Shown one piece after another: positions 1 through 9,202 of a stretch of DNA of 64,000 nt; the stretch's first letter is position 1; the number at the start of each line of letters is the position of its first letter. The stretch spans positions 310,001-374,000 of the forward strand of contig NZ_FYDX01000009.1 in assembly GCF_900187455.1 (NCBI RefSeq), read 5' to 3'. Both the position numbers and the translations under genes were made by a program. The DNA comes from Pseudomonas sp. Irchel 3E13 (GTDB lineage Bacteria; Pseudomonadota; Gammaproteobacteria; Pseudomonadales; Pseudomonadaceae). The notes under the pieces are model-generated. The model made no database searches. It was not told the origin of the DNA and saw only the letters and a program-made list of their open reading frames with translations.

Positions 1-677
1 AGGGCGGCGACCACGCCGAGCGCGGCGTACACCAGCGCCATGCTCAACACATAAGTACCCGCCAGCGCCCAGCCGCGGCGGCTGCTGGCGTTGTTGCCCA
101 TCACCAGCCCGGCGAGGATCGGCAGCATCGGCAATGAGCAGGGCGTAAAGGCGAGCAACAGGCCAAGGCCGAAGAACACCAGCAGCCCCCAGCCCAGGTT
201 CCGCTGTTGCAGGGTGCCGGCGAGGGCCTGATCGCTGGCCTGGGTCTGGGAAGTGTCGGCGCTGGCACCGCCGAGGTTCACAAGCGACGTCTGTGGCGGA
301 TAGCACAGCCCGGCATCGGCGCAGCCCTGCCAGCCCATGCGCAAGGTGCCTTGGGCCGAGGCCGGCAGCAGCAGTTCAAGTTCGCCGCGGTAGACCGGTG
401 TTTCGCCGAAGAACTCGTCGTGGTGCGGTAGTGCCTGGGGCAGCGGCGGAATCTGCTCCGGTGCGAGGCCGTCGAACTTCAGGCGCTTCTGGTACAGGTA
501 ATAGCCGTCGGTGATGGCCCAGTGCAGGCGGGTCTGACCGGACGGCAGGCGTTCGCTGGTAAAGACGAAGGCCTTTTCCACCGGGAGGAAGTCGCTCTGG
601 GCGAAAGGATTGGCAAAGCTCTGCGCCTGGCTCAGGGAAGTGAACAGGCAGAGGATCGCCAGGAGCAATGCACGCAT
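1..677 (-). CDS. dsbD: Thiol:disulfide interchange protein DsbD, N-terminal part (cut by window edge)
   Basis: The reading frame runs off the left edge, leaving about 225 residues from the start at 677. An N-terminal signal peptide (MRALLLAILCLFTSLSQA) is followed by the periplasmic alpha domain with its Cys pair in GCADAGLCYPP, then the first membrane segments of the beta domain, with the conserved FTPCSLPM motif holding a redox Cys. DsbD passes electrons from cytoplasmic thioredoxin across the inner membrane to periplasmic DsbC/DsbG/DsbE-type proteins. The gene is divergent from a two-component pair, the arrangement of the P. aeruginosa dsbD2-dsbRS locus. The C-terminal thioredoxin domain is outside the window. 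Confidence 0.93.
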   Translation of the reverse strand, partial: MRALLLAILCLFTSLSQAQSFANPFAQSDFLPVEKAFVFTSERLPSGQTRLHWAITDGYYLYQKRLKFDGLAPEQIPPLPQALPHHDEFFGETPVYRGELELLLPASAQGTLRMGWQGCADAGLCYPPQTSLVNLGGASADTSQTQASDQALAGTLQQRNLGWGLLVFFGLGLLLAFTPCSLPMLPILAGLVMGNNASSRRGWALAGTYVLSMALVYAALGVVAA

Positions 678-724
678 GTCGAAGCCTTGGAAGGTCATGA
701 GCGAGCAAGGCTGCCGACCCTGGA

Positions 725-739
725 TTAACCCAGGGTTAA
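725..739. promoter_or_regulatory. Palindrome in the dsbD/dsbR divergent intergenic region, possible DsbR operator
   Basis: A perfect 7-bp inverted repeat around one base (TTAACCC-A-GGGTTAA) lies in the 167-bp gap between dsbD and the response regulator. A related GGTTAA half-site lies near 789 and a weak -10-like CATAAT at 778-783. OmpR-family regulators normally bind repeated half-sites next to their target promoters, so autoregulation and control of dsbD from here are plausible. Assignment to DsbR is inference. Confidence 0.4.
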
Positions 740-844
740 GCCGCTGGCCGGCAGGCGACGGGGCGTGCGACGCAGGGCATAATCCCCGGTTAATCCTGCT
801 CTGGCCCACTGCCGGCCTTCCCCCGTCGATGACCGAATCCGCCC

Positions 845-1522
845 ATGCATGTACTGCTCTGTGAAGACGACGACCTGATCGCCAGCGGCATCATTGCCGG
901 CCTGAGCGCCCAGGGCCTCACCGTGGACCGCGTGGTCAATGCCGGTGCCGCGCGCGCCATGCTCCAGGCCGCGCACTTCGATGTGATGGTGCTCGACCTC
1001 GGGCTGCCCGACGAAGATGGCCTCAAGCTGTTGCAGCGCCTGCGCCAGCAAGGCGAGCGCCTGCCGGTGCTGATCCTCACCGCCCGTGACGCGGTGACCG
1101 ACCGCGTCGACGGCCTGCAGGCCGGTGCCGACGATTACCTGCTCAAACCCTTCGACCTGCGCGAACTGGCCGCCCGCCTGCACAGCCTGGTGCGGCGCAT
1201 GGCCGGGCGCTGCGTGAACGTCATCGAGCACGGGCCGCTGAGTTTCGACCCGAGCAACTGCGAAACCAGCCTGGGCGGCCAGCCGGTGGACCTGTCGCGC
1301 CGCGAGCAAGCGCTGCTCCAGGCGCTGCTGAACAACCCCGGCCGGGTGCTTTCCAGCGAGCAACTCAAGGACAGCGTCTACGGCTTTGGCGACGAAGTGG
1401 AGAGCAATGCCCTGAACGTGCACATCCATCACCTGCGCCGCAAGCTGGGCAACGGCATCGTCGAGACCGTTCGTGGCCTGGGCTACCGTCTCGGCCCGGC
1501 GCAATTGCCAGGATCACCGTGA
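845..1522 (+). CDS. dsbR: OmpR/PhoB-family response regulator, DsbR-like
   Basis: This 225-residue protein has an N-terminal receiver domain with the acidic pocket CEDDD, phospho-acceptor Asp51 in VLDLGLP and Lys101 in LLKPFD. A C-terminal winged-helix DNA-binding domain (about 130-220) ends with the typical ETVRGLGYRL. The stop overlaps the start of the kinase gene by one base, so the two are co-translated. The pair is divergent from dsbD, as in the P. aeruginosa DsbRS system that induces dsb genes under copper stress; that target is inferred from gene order. It could be called QseB/PmrA-like on sequence alone. Confidence 0.88.
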   Translation: MHVLLCEDDDLIASGIIAGLSAQGLTVDRVVNAGAARAMLQAAHFDVMVLDLGLPDEDGLKLLQRLRQQGERLPVLILTARDAVTDRVDGLQAGADDYLLKPFDLRELAARLHSLVRRMAGRCVNVIEHGPLSFDPSNCETSLGGQPVDLSRREQALLQALLNNPGRVLSSEQLKDSVYGFGDEVESNALNVHIHHLRRKLGNGIVETVRGLGYRLGPAQLPGSP

Positions 1523-2847
1523 TGAGCTTGCGCCTGCGCCTGAGCCTGATTCTTGGCACCGCCTTCGTCCTGATCTGGGCCCTCGCCGCCGCCTGGATGC
1601 TGCGCGACCTGCGCCAGCAAATGATGTTTTCCCTCGACCAGCGCCTGGTGGCGTCGGCGCGGATGGTCGCCGGGTTGATCGACCAGTTGCCGCAGCCGTT
1701 GACCAGCAAGGGCGAGGGCACCCACCTCAGTGCCGATCAGTTGAGCGTCCCCGATGGCATGGCCTGCCAGGTCACTTCGCTGCGTGGCGAGATCCTCGCC
1801 CGCAGCCATCAGAATGCTGACCAGCACCTGGATGACGGGCGCGGCGGCTTCCATGACCAGATGATCGATGGCGCGCGCTGGCGCAGCTTCACCTTCGCCC
1901 ACGGCGATATCCGCATCACCACCGCCGACCGTCACCTCGAACGCGAGGCGCTGAACCGCTCGATCCTGCTGGCGGCATCGGCGCCGGTGCTAGTGGCCCT
2001 GCTCGGCAGTCTCGGCCTGCTCTGGGTCGGTATCGGCAAGGGCCTGGCGCCGCTGAACTGGATGCGCGATGCCCTGCGCCGACGGAGCCCGGACTCCGTC
2101 GAGCCGTTGCAAATCAAGGCGGTGCCCAGCGAGCTGCAACCGTTGCTGGACACCCAGAACCAGTTGTTTCTGCGCATTGGCCAGACCATCGAACGTGAGC
2201 GCCGCCTGACCGGCGATGCCGCCCACGAACTGCGTAGCCCGCTGACCGCAATCAAGACCCACCTGCAAGTGGCGCGGATGACCGATGGCAGCGTGCGCGA
2301 GCAGGCCCTGGAGCATGCCGAGCAGGGCGCCGACCGCTTGCACCGGACCCTCGAACAGTTGCTGCTGCTGGCGCGGGTCGAGGGCAGCCTGTCGTTCGAC
2401 GATGGCGTGCAGTGCAGTGCCGAACAGGCCGCCCGCCAGGCCATTCAGGATACCGGCGACAACCGTCGCATCTTCTTGCAGGCGCCGCAGCGGGCGGGAG
2501 AGGTGCAGTTGGACATGCCGGCGGGTTTGGCGGTGGCGGCACTGCGCAACCTGCTGGATAACGCTCTGCGCCACAGCACCGGCGAAACCCCGGTGGAACT
2601 GGAGGTGCACGTGGAGGAGGGCCGGGTCGGATTCCTCGTCCGCGACCATGGCCCCGGCATTCCCGAGCAGCACCTGCAACACTTGACCCAGCGCTTCTGG
2701 CGCAATGGTCAAAGCGAGGGCAGCGGCCTGGGGTTGGCGATCGTCCAGGCAATCGTTCAGCGCTGTGCCTGTTCATTGCATTTCGACAGCCGTCCCGACG
2801 GTCTGCGGGTGCTGCTGCAGATGCCGTTGCGCGTCGAGGCCGTGTGA
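1522..2847 (+). CDS. dsbS: Sensor histidine kinase, DsbS-like copper sensor
   Basis: This is a 441-residue inner-membrane kinase: TM1 near residues 6-28, a periplasmic sensor domain to about 148, TM2 about 149-172, a HisKA domain with His235 in DAAHELRSPL, then a HATPase domain with the N box (LRNLLDNALRHS) and GSGLGLAIV. A GTG three bases upstream could also start it, but the ATG at 1522 overlaps the regulator's stop (TGATG) and numbers the single periplasmic Cys as residue 82. Cys82 is the copper-sensing residue reported for P. aeruginosa DsbS. In that family, copper blocks phosphatase activity toward DsbR and so turns on dsb genes. Confidence 0.85.
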   Translation: MSLRLRLSLILGTAFVLIWALAAAWMLRDLRQQMMFSLDQRLVASARMVAGLIDQLPQPLTSKGEGTHLSADQLSVPDGMACQVTSLRGEILARSHQNADQHLDDGRGGFHDQMIDGARWRSFTFAHGDIRITTADRHLEREALNRSILLAASAPVLVALLGSLGLLWVGIGKGLAPLNWMRDALRRRSPDSVEPLQIKAVPSELQPLLDTQNQLFLRIGQTIERERRLTGDAAHELRSPLTAIKTHLQVARMTDGSVREQALEHAEQGADRLHRTLEQLLLLARVEGSLSFDDGVQCSAEQAARQAIQDTGDNRRIFLQAPQRAGEVQLDMPAGLAVAALRNLLDNALRHSTGETPVELEVHVEEGRVGFLVRDHGPGIPEQHLQHLTQRFWRNGQSEGSGLGLAIVQAIVQRCACSLHFDSRPDGLRVLLQMPLRVEAV

Positions 2848-2861
2848 TGAGCAATAACCCC

Positions 2862-2885
2862 TAAATTTCCCACCCAATTCAACGT
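2862..2885 (+). promoter_or_regulatory. PvdS (iron-starvation sigma factor) promoter of pvdP
   Basis: The sequence reads TAAAT (2862-2866), exactly 16 bases, then CGT (2883-2885), the classical iron-starvation box recognised by the ECF sigma factor PvdS. Transcription would begin a few bases after the CGT, near 2890, giving a leader of about 40 nt to the ATG at 2931. This argues against the upstream in-frame start at 2892. Confidence 0.85.
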
Positions 2886-2930
2886 TCTAGCTTGGACATA
2901 AGTGGTTTCCATGGCTGGCACGGGTGGGCA

Positions 2931-4553
2931 ATGACGATATCTCGACGGGGATTCATAGCAGGTCTGGCGTTGACCAGCGCGGCGGTGCCGGCGGTCTACT
3001 ACGGCCATCGCAAGCTGACCCACGACCCCGAGGACGACATCGTCACCCCAGGCGAAGCCAGCGTTGAACTGGCGGATATCGCCGGCCAGCAACTGGCCAA
3101 TCAACTGCGGGGTGTCTGGGATATCCGCTTCACCGGCGCCGATGGCGGCCTGCCGGGGCTACCGCGCGAAGGCGCGCAGTTGTACCTGGATATCGCCGCC
3201 AAAGGCCGTGGCCTGCGCGGCGTGCTGGACACCGGTGAGCGGTTGGAACAACCCGGCCCGGTGGCCTATCGGGTGCTGGGCGATCTGGTCGGCGCTTCCA
3301 GCAAACAAGTGCGTTGGCGTCTGCTGAGCAACCAGGGCGGGCCGGGTTTCGAGTGCATTGCCACGCTGGATGAGGTCTGGGGCAGTTTCGGCAACGCCGG
3401 CAGCGGAACCCTCAGCGGTAACCTGCAGCGCCTCGACCGGTCCATGGCATTGCCCCTGCGAGACAGTCATTTCGTCGCCGTGAAGCGGATGTTTCCCGAG
3501 GCGCGTGAGCGCATTGCCTACACCCCCGAATTACGCGACTGGCTGATCGGCGCCGAGCACCGGTTGTTCCACCAGCTCTGGCATTCGACCCGGGACAAAT
3601 GGCACAGGCTCTCCGAAGAGCAGCATGGCGCACTGCGCGGCCTCGGCTGGCAACCCGGGCCGCGGGATAAGGAGCGTGATGCCCGCGGGCCACGCAAGCA
3701 CCGCAACGGCTCCGGTGTGGATTTTCTGTTCATGCACCGGCATATGCTCAACACCGCGCGGACCTTCCAGGCATTACCGTCCTGGACCCATTTCCCCTTG
3801 CCACAGCCAAACGTCGAGTTCGATCGCCACGGTTTCGCCCGCTACTTCGATAACCACGATGGCTACAGCGTACCGCCGACCTGGCTGGCGTCGGGAGACA
3901 GCGAGTACACCCAGTGGGTGGCTGCCATCAAGGCGCAGGAGACGTTCTGCAGCAACTTCCAGGTCTGGGAATCGCAATACCAGGACCCGCAGTACCTGTC
4001 GCGCATGACCCTCGGCGAGTTGGGTTCGGAACTGGAAATGAACCTGCACGACTGGCTGCACATGTGCTGGGCGTCGGTCCCGCGTGACCCGTCCAACGGC
4101 GCGCCGGTGCCGTTCGCGCGCAATCCGTCGGACTTTGCCGCCCGCTGGTATGGCGCCGGCAACGACTTCCTCGGCGATCCGTTTTCATCCCATGTGAACC
4201 CGGTGTTCTGGGGCTTTCATGGCTGGATCGACGACCGCATCGACGACTGGTTCCGCGCTCAGGAACGGCACAACCCGGGCCAGGTTCGGCGCCTTCAGGT
4301 CAATGGCGTGGAATGGTTCGCGCCGGGGCGCTGGAACGAGGTCGAGGATCCGTGGCTGGGACCGACCACCCATGGCTGCAGCACCACGCCGGGCATGTTC
4401 CCGGGCAAGTCGGTGGAGATGGATATCGAGACGATGAAGCTGGCGTTGCGCCTCATCTTTGCCGAGGAAGACAAGCTCAAGCCGCTGTTCAAGCGCGTGC
4501 CGCAACGGCCGTGGTATGCGCGGCATTTGTCGATGAAAGGGATTGCCTCGTAA
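2931..4553 (+). CDS. pvdP: PvdP, periplasmic copper tyrosinase of pyoverdine maturation
   Basis: The protein (540 residues) begins with a twin-arginine signal (SRRGFIAGLAL at residues 4-14), so it is exported folded. Its C-terminal half carries tyrosinase-type copper-binding histidines, seen in NLHDWLHMCWASVP and HVNPVFWGFHGWIDD, after another His-rich segment (EHRLFHQLWHSTRDKWHR). PvdP oxidises the D-Tyr-derived part of ferribactin to form the dihydroxyquinoline chromophore of pyoverdine in the periplasm. The start was placed downstream of the PvdS promoter, so expression should follow iron starvation. It converges on opmQ, whose product belongs to the pyoverdine efflux system. Confidence 0.92.
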   Translation: MTISRRGFIAGLALTSAAVPAVYYGHRKLTHDPEDDIVTPGEASVELADIAGQQLANQLRGVWDIRFTGADGGLPGLPREGAQLYLDIAAKGRGLRGVLDTGERLEQPGPVAYRVLGDLVGASSKQVRWRLLSNQGGPGFECIATLDEVWGSFGNAGSGTLSGNLQRLDRSMALPLRDSHFVAVKRMFPEARERIAYTPELRDWLIGAEHRLFHQLWHSTRDKWHRLSEEQHGALRGLGWQPGPRDKERDARGPRKHRNGSGVDFLFMHRHMLNTARTFQALPSWTHFPLPQPNVEFDRHGFARYFDNHDGYSVPPTWLASGDSEYTQWVAAIKAQETFCSNFQVWESQYQDPQYLSRMTLGELGSELEMNLHDWLHMCWASVPRDPSNGAPVPFARNPSDFAARWYGAGNDFLGDPFSSHVNPVFWGFHGWIDDRIDDWFRAQERHNPGQVRRLQVNGVEWFAPGRWNEVEDPWLGPTTHGCSTTPGMFPGKSVEMDIETMKLALRLIFAEEDKLKPLFKRVPQRPWYARHLSMKGIAS

Positions 4554-4571
4554 GGGACCGCGAGCGGTCCC
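4554..4571. terminator. Short hairpin between convergent pvdP and opmQ
   Basis: An 8-bp inverted repeat (GGGACCGC / GCGGTCCC) starts immediately after the pvdP stop in the 27-bp gap to the opmQ stop. There is no T-run, so it is at best a weak terminator. Confidence 0.4.
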
Positions 4572-4580
4572 CTCTCTAGC

Positions 4581-5987
4581 TCAGCGAACCTCCGTCACGT
4601 GCCACCCACCACCCAACGCCTTGTACAGCGCCACGCTGCCCTGCACCCGCGCCAGGCGCAGTTGCACTTGCTGGTCCTGGGCCTGGTAGAGGGTGCGCTG
4701 GGTTTCCAGCACCGTCAGCAGCGTCTCCGCGCCCGCTCGATAGCGCCGCTCCGCCAGTTCGAAGGCGGTGCGCGCCTGGCGCACTTCTTCGTCCTGCCAC
4801 TGCCGCTGGCGATCGACGCCGCCAATGCTGTTCAGCGCCTTCTCCACATCGCCGAAACCGGAAACGATGCTGGCGTGATAGCGCTGGAGCAGCTCTTCCT
4901 GCTCGGCGCGGGCCCGGTCGCGTTCGGCCTTGAGCCGGCCGCTGTCGAAGATCGGCGCCGCCAGCCCCGCCGTCAGGTTGTAGTAGGGGCTGCGCAACAA
5001 GCGGTCGAAGACCTGCGAACCGGACGCGAGGTTGGCGCCCAAGGTCAGGCTCGGCAGCATCGCGGCGCGGGCCACTTGCACATTGGCCCGGGCCGCCGCC
5101 AGCCGTGCTTCGGCGGCGGCAATGTCCGGGCGGCGGCTGAGCAGGTCGCTGGGCACGCCCGTGCCGATGCGCGGCCAGTTGATCGCGGTGAAATCCTCGC
5201 GGGTCTGCGGCAGCGCCTGCACCGGTTCGCCGAGCAGGGTCGCCAGGGTAATGCGGGTGTCCTGCAATTGTTGTTCGAGCAGCGGCACCTGGCGTTCCTG
5301 CGCCGCGACCAAACTGCGCTGTTGCGCCAGTTCCAGGGCGGTCGCCGACCCGGCGTCGTGGCGGGTCTGCACTACTTGCAGCACGTCGCGGGCGTTGCTC
5401 AGGTTCAGCCGGGCGATGCGCACTTGTTCGACCAACGCGAGGCTTTGCAGGTAGCTGCTGGCGACGCCGCTGAACAGCGTCAGTTCCACCGTCTGGCGGT
5501 CAAAGCGACTGGCATCGAGGCTGCGCAGCGCGCTGTCGCGGGCCGCAGCGTTGCCGCCCCAGAAGTCGATTTCGTAACTGGCGTTCAGCCCGGTGCTGAA
5601 GGTGGTGTAGGTGCGGTCGCTGCGGGTCGCATCGATGCCGTTGTAGCCGCTGCCGCGCAGCAACCGTTCGCGGCTGGCATTGAGGCCGAACTTCACCTCC
5701 GGCAGCAATGGCGCGCCGGCGATGACCGCGCTGGCCTGGGCCTGGCGGATCCGCGCCACGGCCGCGGCGAGGTCGAAACTGTTGCTGCGCGCCTGCTCGA
5801 TCAAGTCGTTCAGTTGCGCACTGGCGAAGGCCTGCCACCATGGCCCGTCGGCGATCGACGCGGCCGGGTCATGCTGGCCTTGCCAGTGTTCGGGGGCCGC
5901 TGGCGGCGCGGCGTCGGGGGTGCTGTTGGCGCAGGCACCGAGCAATACACACAGGGACAGAAGGCTGAGACGGCTGGGCAATGTCAT
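4581..5987 (-). CDS. opmQ: OpmQ, outer-membrane channel of the PvdRT-OpmQ efflux pump
   Basis: This 468-residue TolC/OprM-family (RND/MFP NodT-type) lipoprotein has a signal peptide with the lipobox LGAC (Cys19). Two outer-membrane efflux repeats follow, with the helical-barrel segments typical of the family (SSYLQSLALVEQVRIARLNLSNARD and the later EKALNSIGGVDRQRQW). It starts four bases after the pvdT stop and is last in the pvdR-pvdT-opmQ operon. With PvdR and PvdT it forms a tripartite pump that recycles pyoverdine from periplasm to medium and exports newly made siderophore. Identity rests on family plus operon context and the adjacent pvdP. Confidence 0.9.
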   Translation of the reverse strand: MTLPSRLSLLSLCVLLGACANSTPDAAPPAAPEHWQGQHDPAASIADGPWWQAFASAQLNDLIEQARSNSFDLAAAVARIRQAQASAVIAGAPLLPEVKFGLNASRERLLRGSGYNGIDATRSDRTYTTFSTGLNASYEIDFWGGNAAARDSALRSLDASRFDRQTVELTLFSGVASSYLQSLALVEQVRIARLNLSNARDVLQVVQTRHDAGSATALELAQQRSLVAAQERQVPLLEQQLQDTRITLATLLGEPVQALPQTREDFTAINWPRIGTGVPSDLLSRRPDIAAAEARLAAARANVQVARAAMLPSLTLGANLASGSQVFDRLLRSPYYNLTAGLAAPIFDSGRLKAERDRARAEQEELLQRYHASIVSGFGDVEKALNSIGGVDRQRQWQDEEVRQARTAFELAERRYRAGAETLLTVLETQRTLYQAQDQQVQLRLARVQGSVALYKALGGGWHVTEVR

Positions 5988-5990
5988 CGA

Positions 5991-7955
5991 TTATTCGCTT
6001 GTCAGGGCTTTGACCGGATCGAGCCGGGCCGCTTTGCGTGCCGGCATGAAGCCGAACACCACGCCGGTGATGACGGCGCAGGTGAAGGCGCCGAGCACGG
6101 CACCGAGGGAAAACGCCACGGCGATATCGGCCAGCATCAGGCCGCCGCCGATCAACATCGCCACGGCGATGCCGGTCACGCCGCCGACCATCGACAGCAT
6201 CACCGCCTCGGTCAGGAACTGGCGCAGGATGTCGCGCTGGCGGGCGCCGGTGGCCATGCGGATGCCGATCTCGCGGGTCCGCTCGCGCACGGTCATCAGC
6301 ATGATGTTCATCACCCCGATGCCACCCACCAGCAGGGAGATCGCCGCGATCGCGCCGAGCATCAGTGACAGGGTGTTCTGCGTGCGCGCCTCGGCCTGGA
6401 TCAGCGCCGCGTAGTTGGTCAGTTCATAGTCGTGCTTGCCGCGGTGCAGCTTGCGCATCAGTTGGTCGATGGCCGCTTCGGTTTCCTTGACCCGGCCCGA
6501 ATCGGCGGCGGCGATGGTCACGTACTCCGGGTCGCGGCTGCCGAACAGGCGGATGGCGGCGGCGGAGTAGGGCACCACGATGCGCCCGTCGCTGTCCTGG
6601 TCGCCGGAACTGGAACCCTTGCCAGCGAGCACGCCGAGCACCTGGAACGGCACGTTGCCGATCAGGATGTACTGGCCGATGGGGCTGCGTTCGGCAAACA
6701 GCTTTTCCTTGACCTTCTGCCCGATCACCGCCACCGAGGCCGCGCTCAGTTCGTCGGATTCGGTGAAGAAGCTGCCCTCGACCACCGGCCAGTTGAAGAT
6801 CTCCGAGAACCAGGTGTTGTTGCCGCCGACGTAGAAGCTCTGGCTGTTGTTGGCGTAGCGCACCATCAACTGGTTGCCGATCACCGGCATGATCTTCTTC
6901 ACCTGGGGCAAACTGCCGACCGCTTCGACGTCGTCGAGGGTGATGATTCCGGCGGGCTCGTGCATGCTCGCCGACTTGCCGCTGAGGTAGAGGATGTTCG
7001 AGCCGAAGGCGGCCATCTGCGCCACCACCTGGCGTTTACTGCCTTCACCGACGGCCAGCATCACCACCACCGACGCCACGCCGATGACGATGCCGAGCAG
7101 CGTCAGCGCGGTGCGGAAGCGGTTGATCCACATGACTCGCCAGGCAGCCTGAAGGGCTTCCACCAGTTCGCCCTTCCAGGCGCCGGTCTGGGTCGAGCCG
7201 TGGTCGAGGTACTGGCGCAGTTCCTCGGCTTTCGGGCCGGCTTTGGCCGGCTGCCGTTCGGGCTGGTCGTTGGCCGAGTCACTGATGACCAGGCCGTCGC
7301 GGATCTCGATGACCCGCTGGGCCCGCGCGGCGACCTCGCGGTCATGGGTAATCAGGATGATCACGTGACCCTGGCTGGCCAGTTCGTCGAGCAGGGCCAT
7401 GACCTCGGCGCCGCTCTTGCTGTCGAGGGCGCCGGTGGGTTCGTCAGCGAGAATGATGTGGCCGCCGTTCATCAGCGCGCGGGCGATCGACACCCGCTGC
7501 TGTTGGCCGCCGGAGAGTTGGTGCGGGCGGTTGGCGGTGCGGTCGCCGAGGCCGAGGCGGTCGAGCAGGGCGGCGGCGCGGGCGTGACGCTCGGCGGCGG
7601 GCGTGCCGGCATAGATGGCCGGCATCTCGACGTTTTCCTGGGCCGAGCCCGAGGTGATCAGGTGATAGCCCTGGAAGACGAAGCCGAACGCCTCGCGGCG
7701 CAGCCAGGCCAGTTCGTCGCTGTCCAGGTCGGCGACGTCCTTGCCGGCGAAGAAGTATTCGCCGCTGGTGGGGCGGTCGAGGCAGCCGAGGATGTTCATC
7801 AGCGTCGACTTGCCGGAGCCGGAGGCGCCGACGATGGCGACGAATTCACCGGGATGGATGGCCAGGCTCACGCCGCGCACCACTTCCACCTTGGGCGTGT
7901 CGATACCGCCGTAGGACTTGCGGATGTCCCGCAGTTCAATCAGGGGCGTGCTCAT
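5991..7955 (-). CDS. pvdT: PvdT, MacB-type ABC transporter (fused ATPase and permease)
   Basis: The 654-residue protein starts with an ABC ATPase domain: Walker A GASGSGKSTLMN near residues 41-52, signature LSGGQQQRVSIARAL, Walker B ADEPTG. After a linker come a MacB periplasmic core between TM1 (about 280-300) and three C-terminal membrane segments of the FtsX family (from about 530). The start abuts the pvdR stop, so translation is probably coupled. It powers pyoverdine efflux together with the PvdR adaptor and OpmQ channel. The length and domain order are normal for MacB proteins. Confidence 0.92.
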   Translation of the reverse strand: MSTPLIELRDIRKSYGGIDTPKVEVVRGVSLAIHPGEFVAIVGASGSGKSTLMNILGCLDRPTSGEYFFAGKDVADLDSDELAWLRREAFGFVFQGYHLITSGSAQENVEMPAIYAGTPAAERHARAAALLDRLGLGDRTANRPHQLSGGQQQRVSIARALMNGGHIILADEPTGALDSKSGAEVMALLDELASQGHVIILITHDREVAARAQRVIEIRDGLVISDSANDQPERQPAKAGPKAEELRQYLDHGSTQTGAWKGELVEALQAAWRVMWINRFRTALTLLGIVIGVASVVVMLAVGEGSKRQVVAQMAAFGSNILYLSGKSASMHEPAGIITLDDVEAVGSLPQVKKIMPVIGNQLMVRYANNSQSFYVGGNNTWFSEIFNWPVVEGSFFTESDELSAASVAVIGQKVKEKLFAERSPIGQYILIGNVPFQVLGVLAGKGSSSGDQDSDGRIVVPYSAAAIRLFGSRDPEYVTIAAADSGRVKETEAAIDQLMRKLHRGKHDYELTNYAALIQAEARTQNTLSLMLGAIAAISLLVGGIGVMNIMLMTVRERTREIGIRMATGARQRDILRQFLTEAVMLSMVGGVTGIAVAMLIGGGLMLADIAVAFSLGAVLGAFTCAVITGVVFGFMPARKAARLDPVKALTSE

Positions 7956-9134
7956 TCAACCCCCGCTGGCGATGGGGGCGCCAATCAGCAGGTGATCGCC
8001 CTCGGACAGGCCGTCGAGGATCTGCACCCGCAGACGGTCGCTGAGGCCTGTGCGCACATGACGCTGCTCGATCTTGCCGTCGCGGTTCACCACCTGGACC
8101 AGGCGCTGGTCGGCCTTGTCACCGTCGTCTTCCAGCGCCGCGACGGGCGCGGTCAGTACGTTCTGTGCCTGGCCGGCAACGAAGAACACCTGGGCGGTCA
8201 TTTCCGCCATCAGGCTGTGGTCCGGGTTGTCGACGTCCAGCAGCACGGTGTAGAGCACCACTTTGCCACTGCTGCCGCTGGCGCTGCGTGAACCGCTGCC
8301 GCCACCGCTGCTCTGGGACGAGGTATCCAGCGGCTTGGGCGGAATCGGCAGAATCTGCCGGACGGTGCTGTTCCAGCGCCGCTTGCCGCCGGCGAGGGTG
8401 GTGAAGTAGGCCGTCATGCCGGGTTTGACGTGGCCGATATCCGCTTCCGAGACCTCGGCCCACACCGTCATCGGCGATAGCCTGGCGATACGCAGGATCA
8501 ACGGGGTCTGCTGCTGGGCGTTGAGGGTCTGGCCTTCCCGGGCGTCCACCGCGACCACGGTGCCGGACATCGGTGCGTAGATGCGGGTGTAGCCGAGTTC
8601 CGCTTCGTCACTGCGAAGGCTCGCCTGGGCTTGAAGGATTTGCGCGCGGTACATGTCGATGCGGGCCTGGGTCACCTTGAGTTGCGCCTGGGCGGTCTGC
8701 ACGTCTTCCTCGCGGGTGGCGCCACCGGCGGCAAGGCTCTGCTGGCGCTTGTACTGCTGCTCGGCGAGCTTGTACTGGGCCTGCTGCTCGGCCAACTGGG
8801 CCTTGAGGTTGTCGATGGAATAGCGGCCCGCATCGAGCCTGGCCTGTTGGGTCGAGGGGTCGATTTCCACTAGCAACTGGCCTTCCTGAACCTCGTCGCC
8901 GGGTTCGACATGCAGCTTGCGGATCTGTCCGGACGCCTGGGCGCCTACGTCCACATAGCGACGCGGTTGCAGGTTGCCCAGCGCGGTGACGCTACTTTCG
9001 ATATCGCCACGGGTGACCGCAACGGTACTCAGCGGGTCGTTGCCCGGCAGTGTTTTCCAGGCAACCAGGGCACCCAGGCTGACAAGCCCCAGGGCACAGA
9101 TCTGCAGGCGGCGTTTGAAAGTAGGACGTCTCAT
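7956..9134 (-). CDS. pvdR: PvdR, periplasmic adaptor (membrane fusion protein) of the pyoverdine pump
   Basis: The MacA/HlyD-family adaptor has 392 residues from the ATG at 9132-9134. A single N-terminal membrane anchor (LQICALGLVSLGALVAW) precedes the biotinyl-lipoyl-like halves, a long coiled-coil hairpin (about 95-170) and a beta-barrel. A Ser/Gly-rich insert (SSGGGSGSRSASGSSG) interrupts the barrel. A longer frame opens at 9269, but the PvdS promoter lies inside that extension at 9203-9226, so the shorter start must be the real one. It bridges PvdT and OpmQ and heads the iron-regulated pvdR-pvdT-opmQ operon. Confidence 0.92.
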   Translation of the reverse strand: MRRPTFKRRLQICALGLVSLGALVAWKTLPGNDPLSTVAVTRGDIESSVTALGNLQPRRYVDVGAQASGQIRKLHVEPGDEVQEGQLLVEIDPSTQQARLDAGRYSIDNLKAQLAEQQAQYKLAEQQYKRQQSLAAGGATREEDVQTAQAQLKVTQARIDMYRAQILQAQASLRSDEAELGYTRIYAPMSGTVVAVDAREGQTLNAQQQTPLILRIARLSPMTVWAEVSEADIGHVKPGMTAYFTTLAGGKRRWNSTVRQILPIPPKPLDTSSQSSGGGSGSRSASGSSGKVVLYTVLLDVDNPDHSLMAEMTAQVFFVAGQAQNVLTAPVAALEDDGDKADQRLVQVVNRDGKIEQRHVRTGLSDRLRVQILDGLSEGDHLLIGAPIASGG

Positions 9135-9202
9135 GCGGGGTTCCAGCCAGAGGGATTCGGCCCGCGCGGCATTCAACACCTGCACGGGAGGCTCCCAGAT
9201 AA

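Noticed and set aside
4599..6368. A long open frame on the plus strand across opmQ and pvdT
   Set aside because: It is the antisense of well-supported pump genes, rich in Ala/Gly/His/Gln without domains; an effect of high GC3.
6432..8291. A 619-codon open frame on the plus strand
   Set aside because: Antisense of pvdT and pvdR, which have ABC and adaptor motifs and an IS-box promoter.
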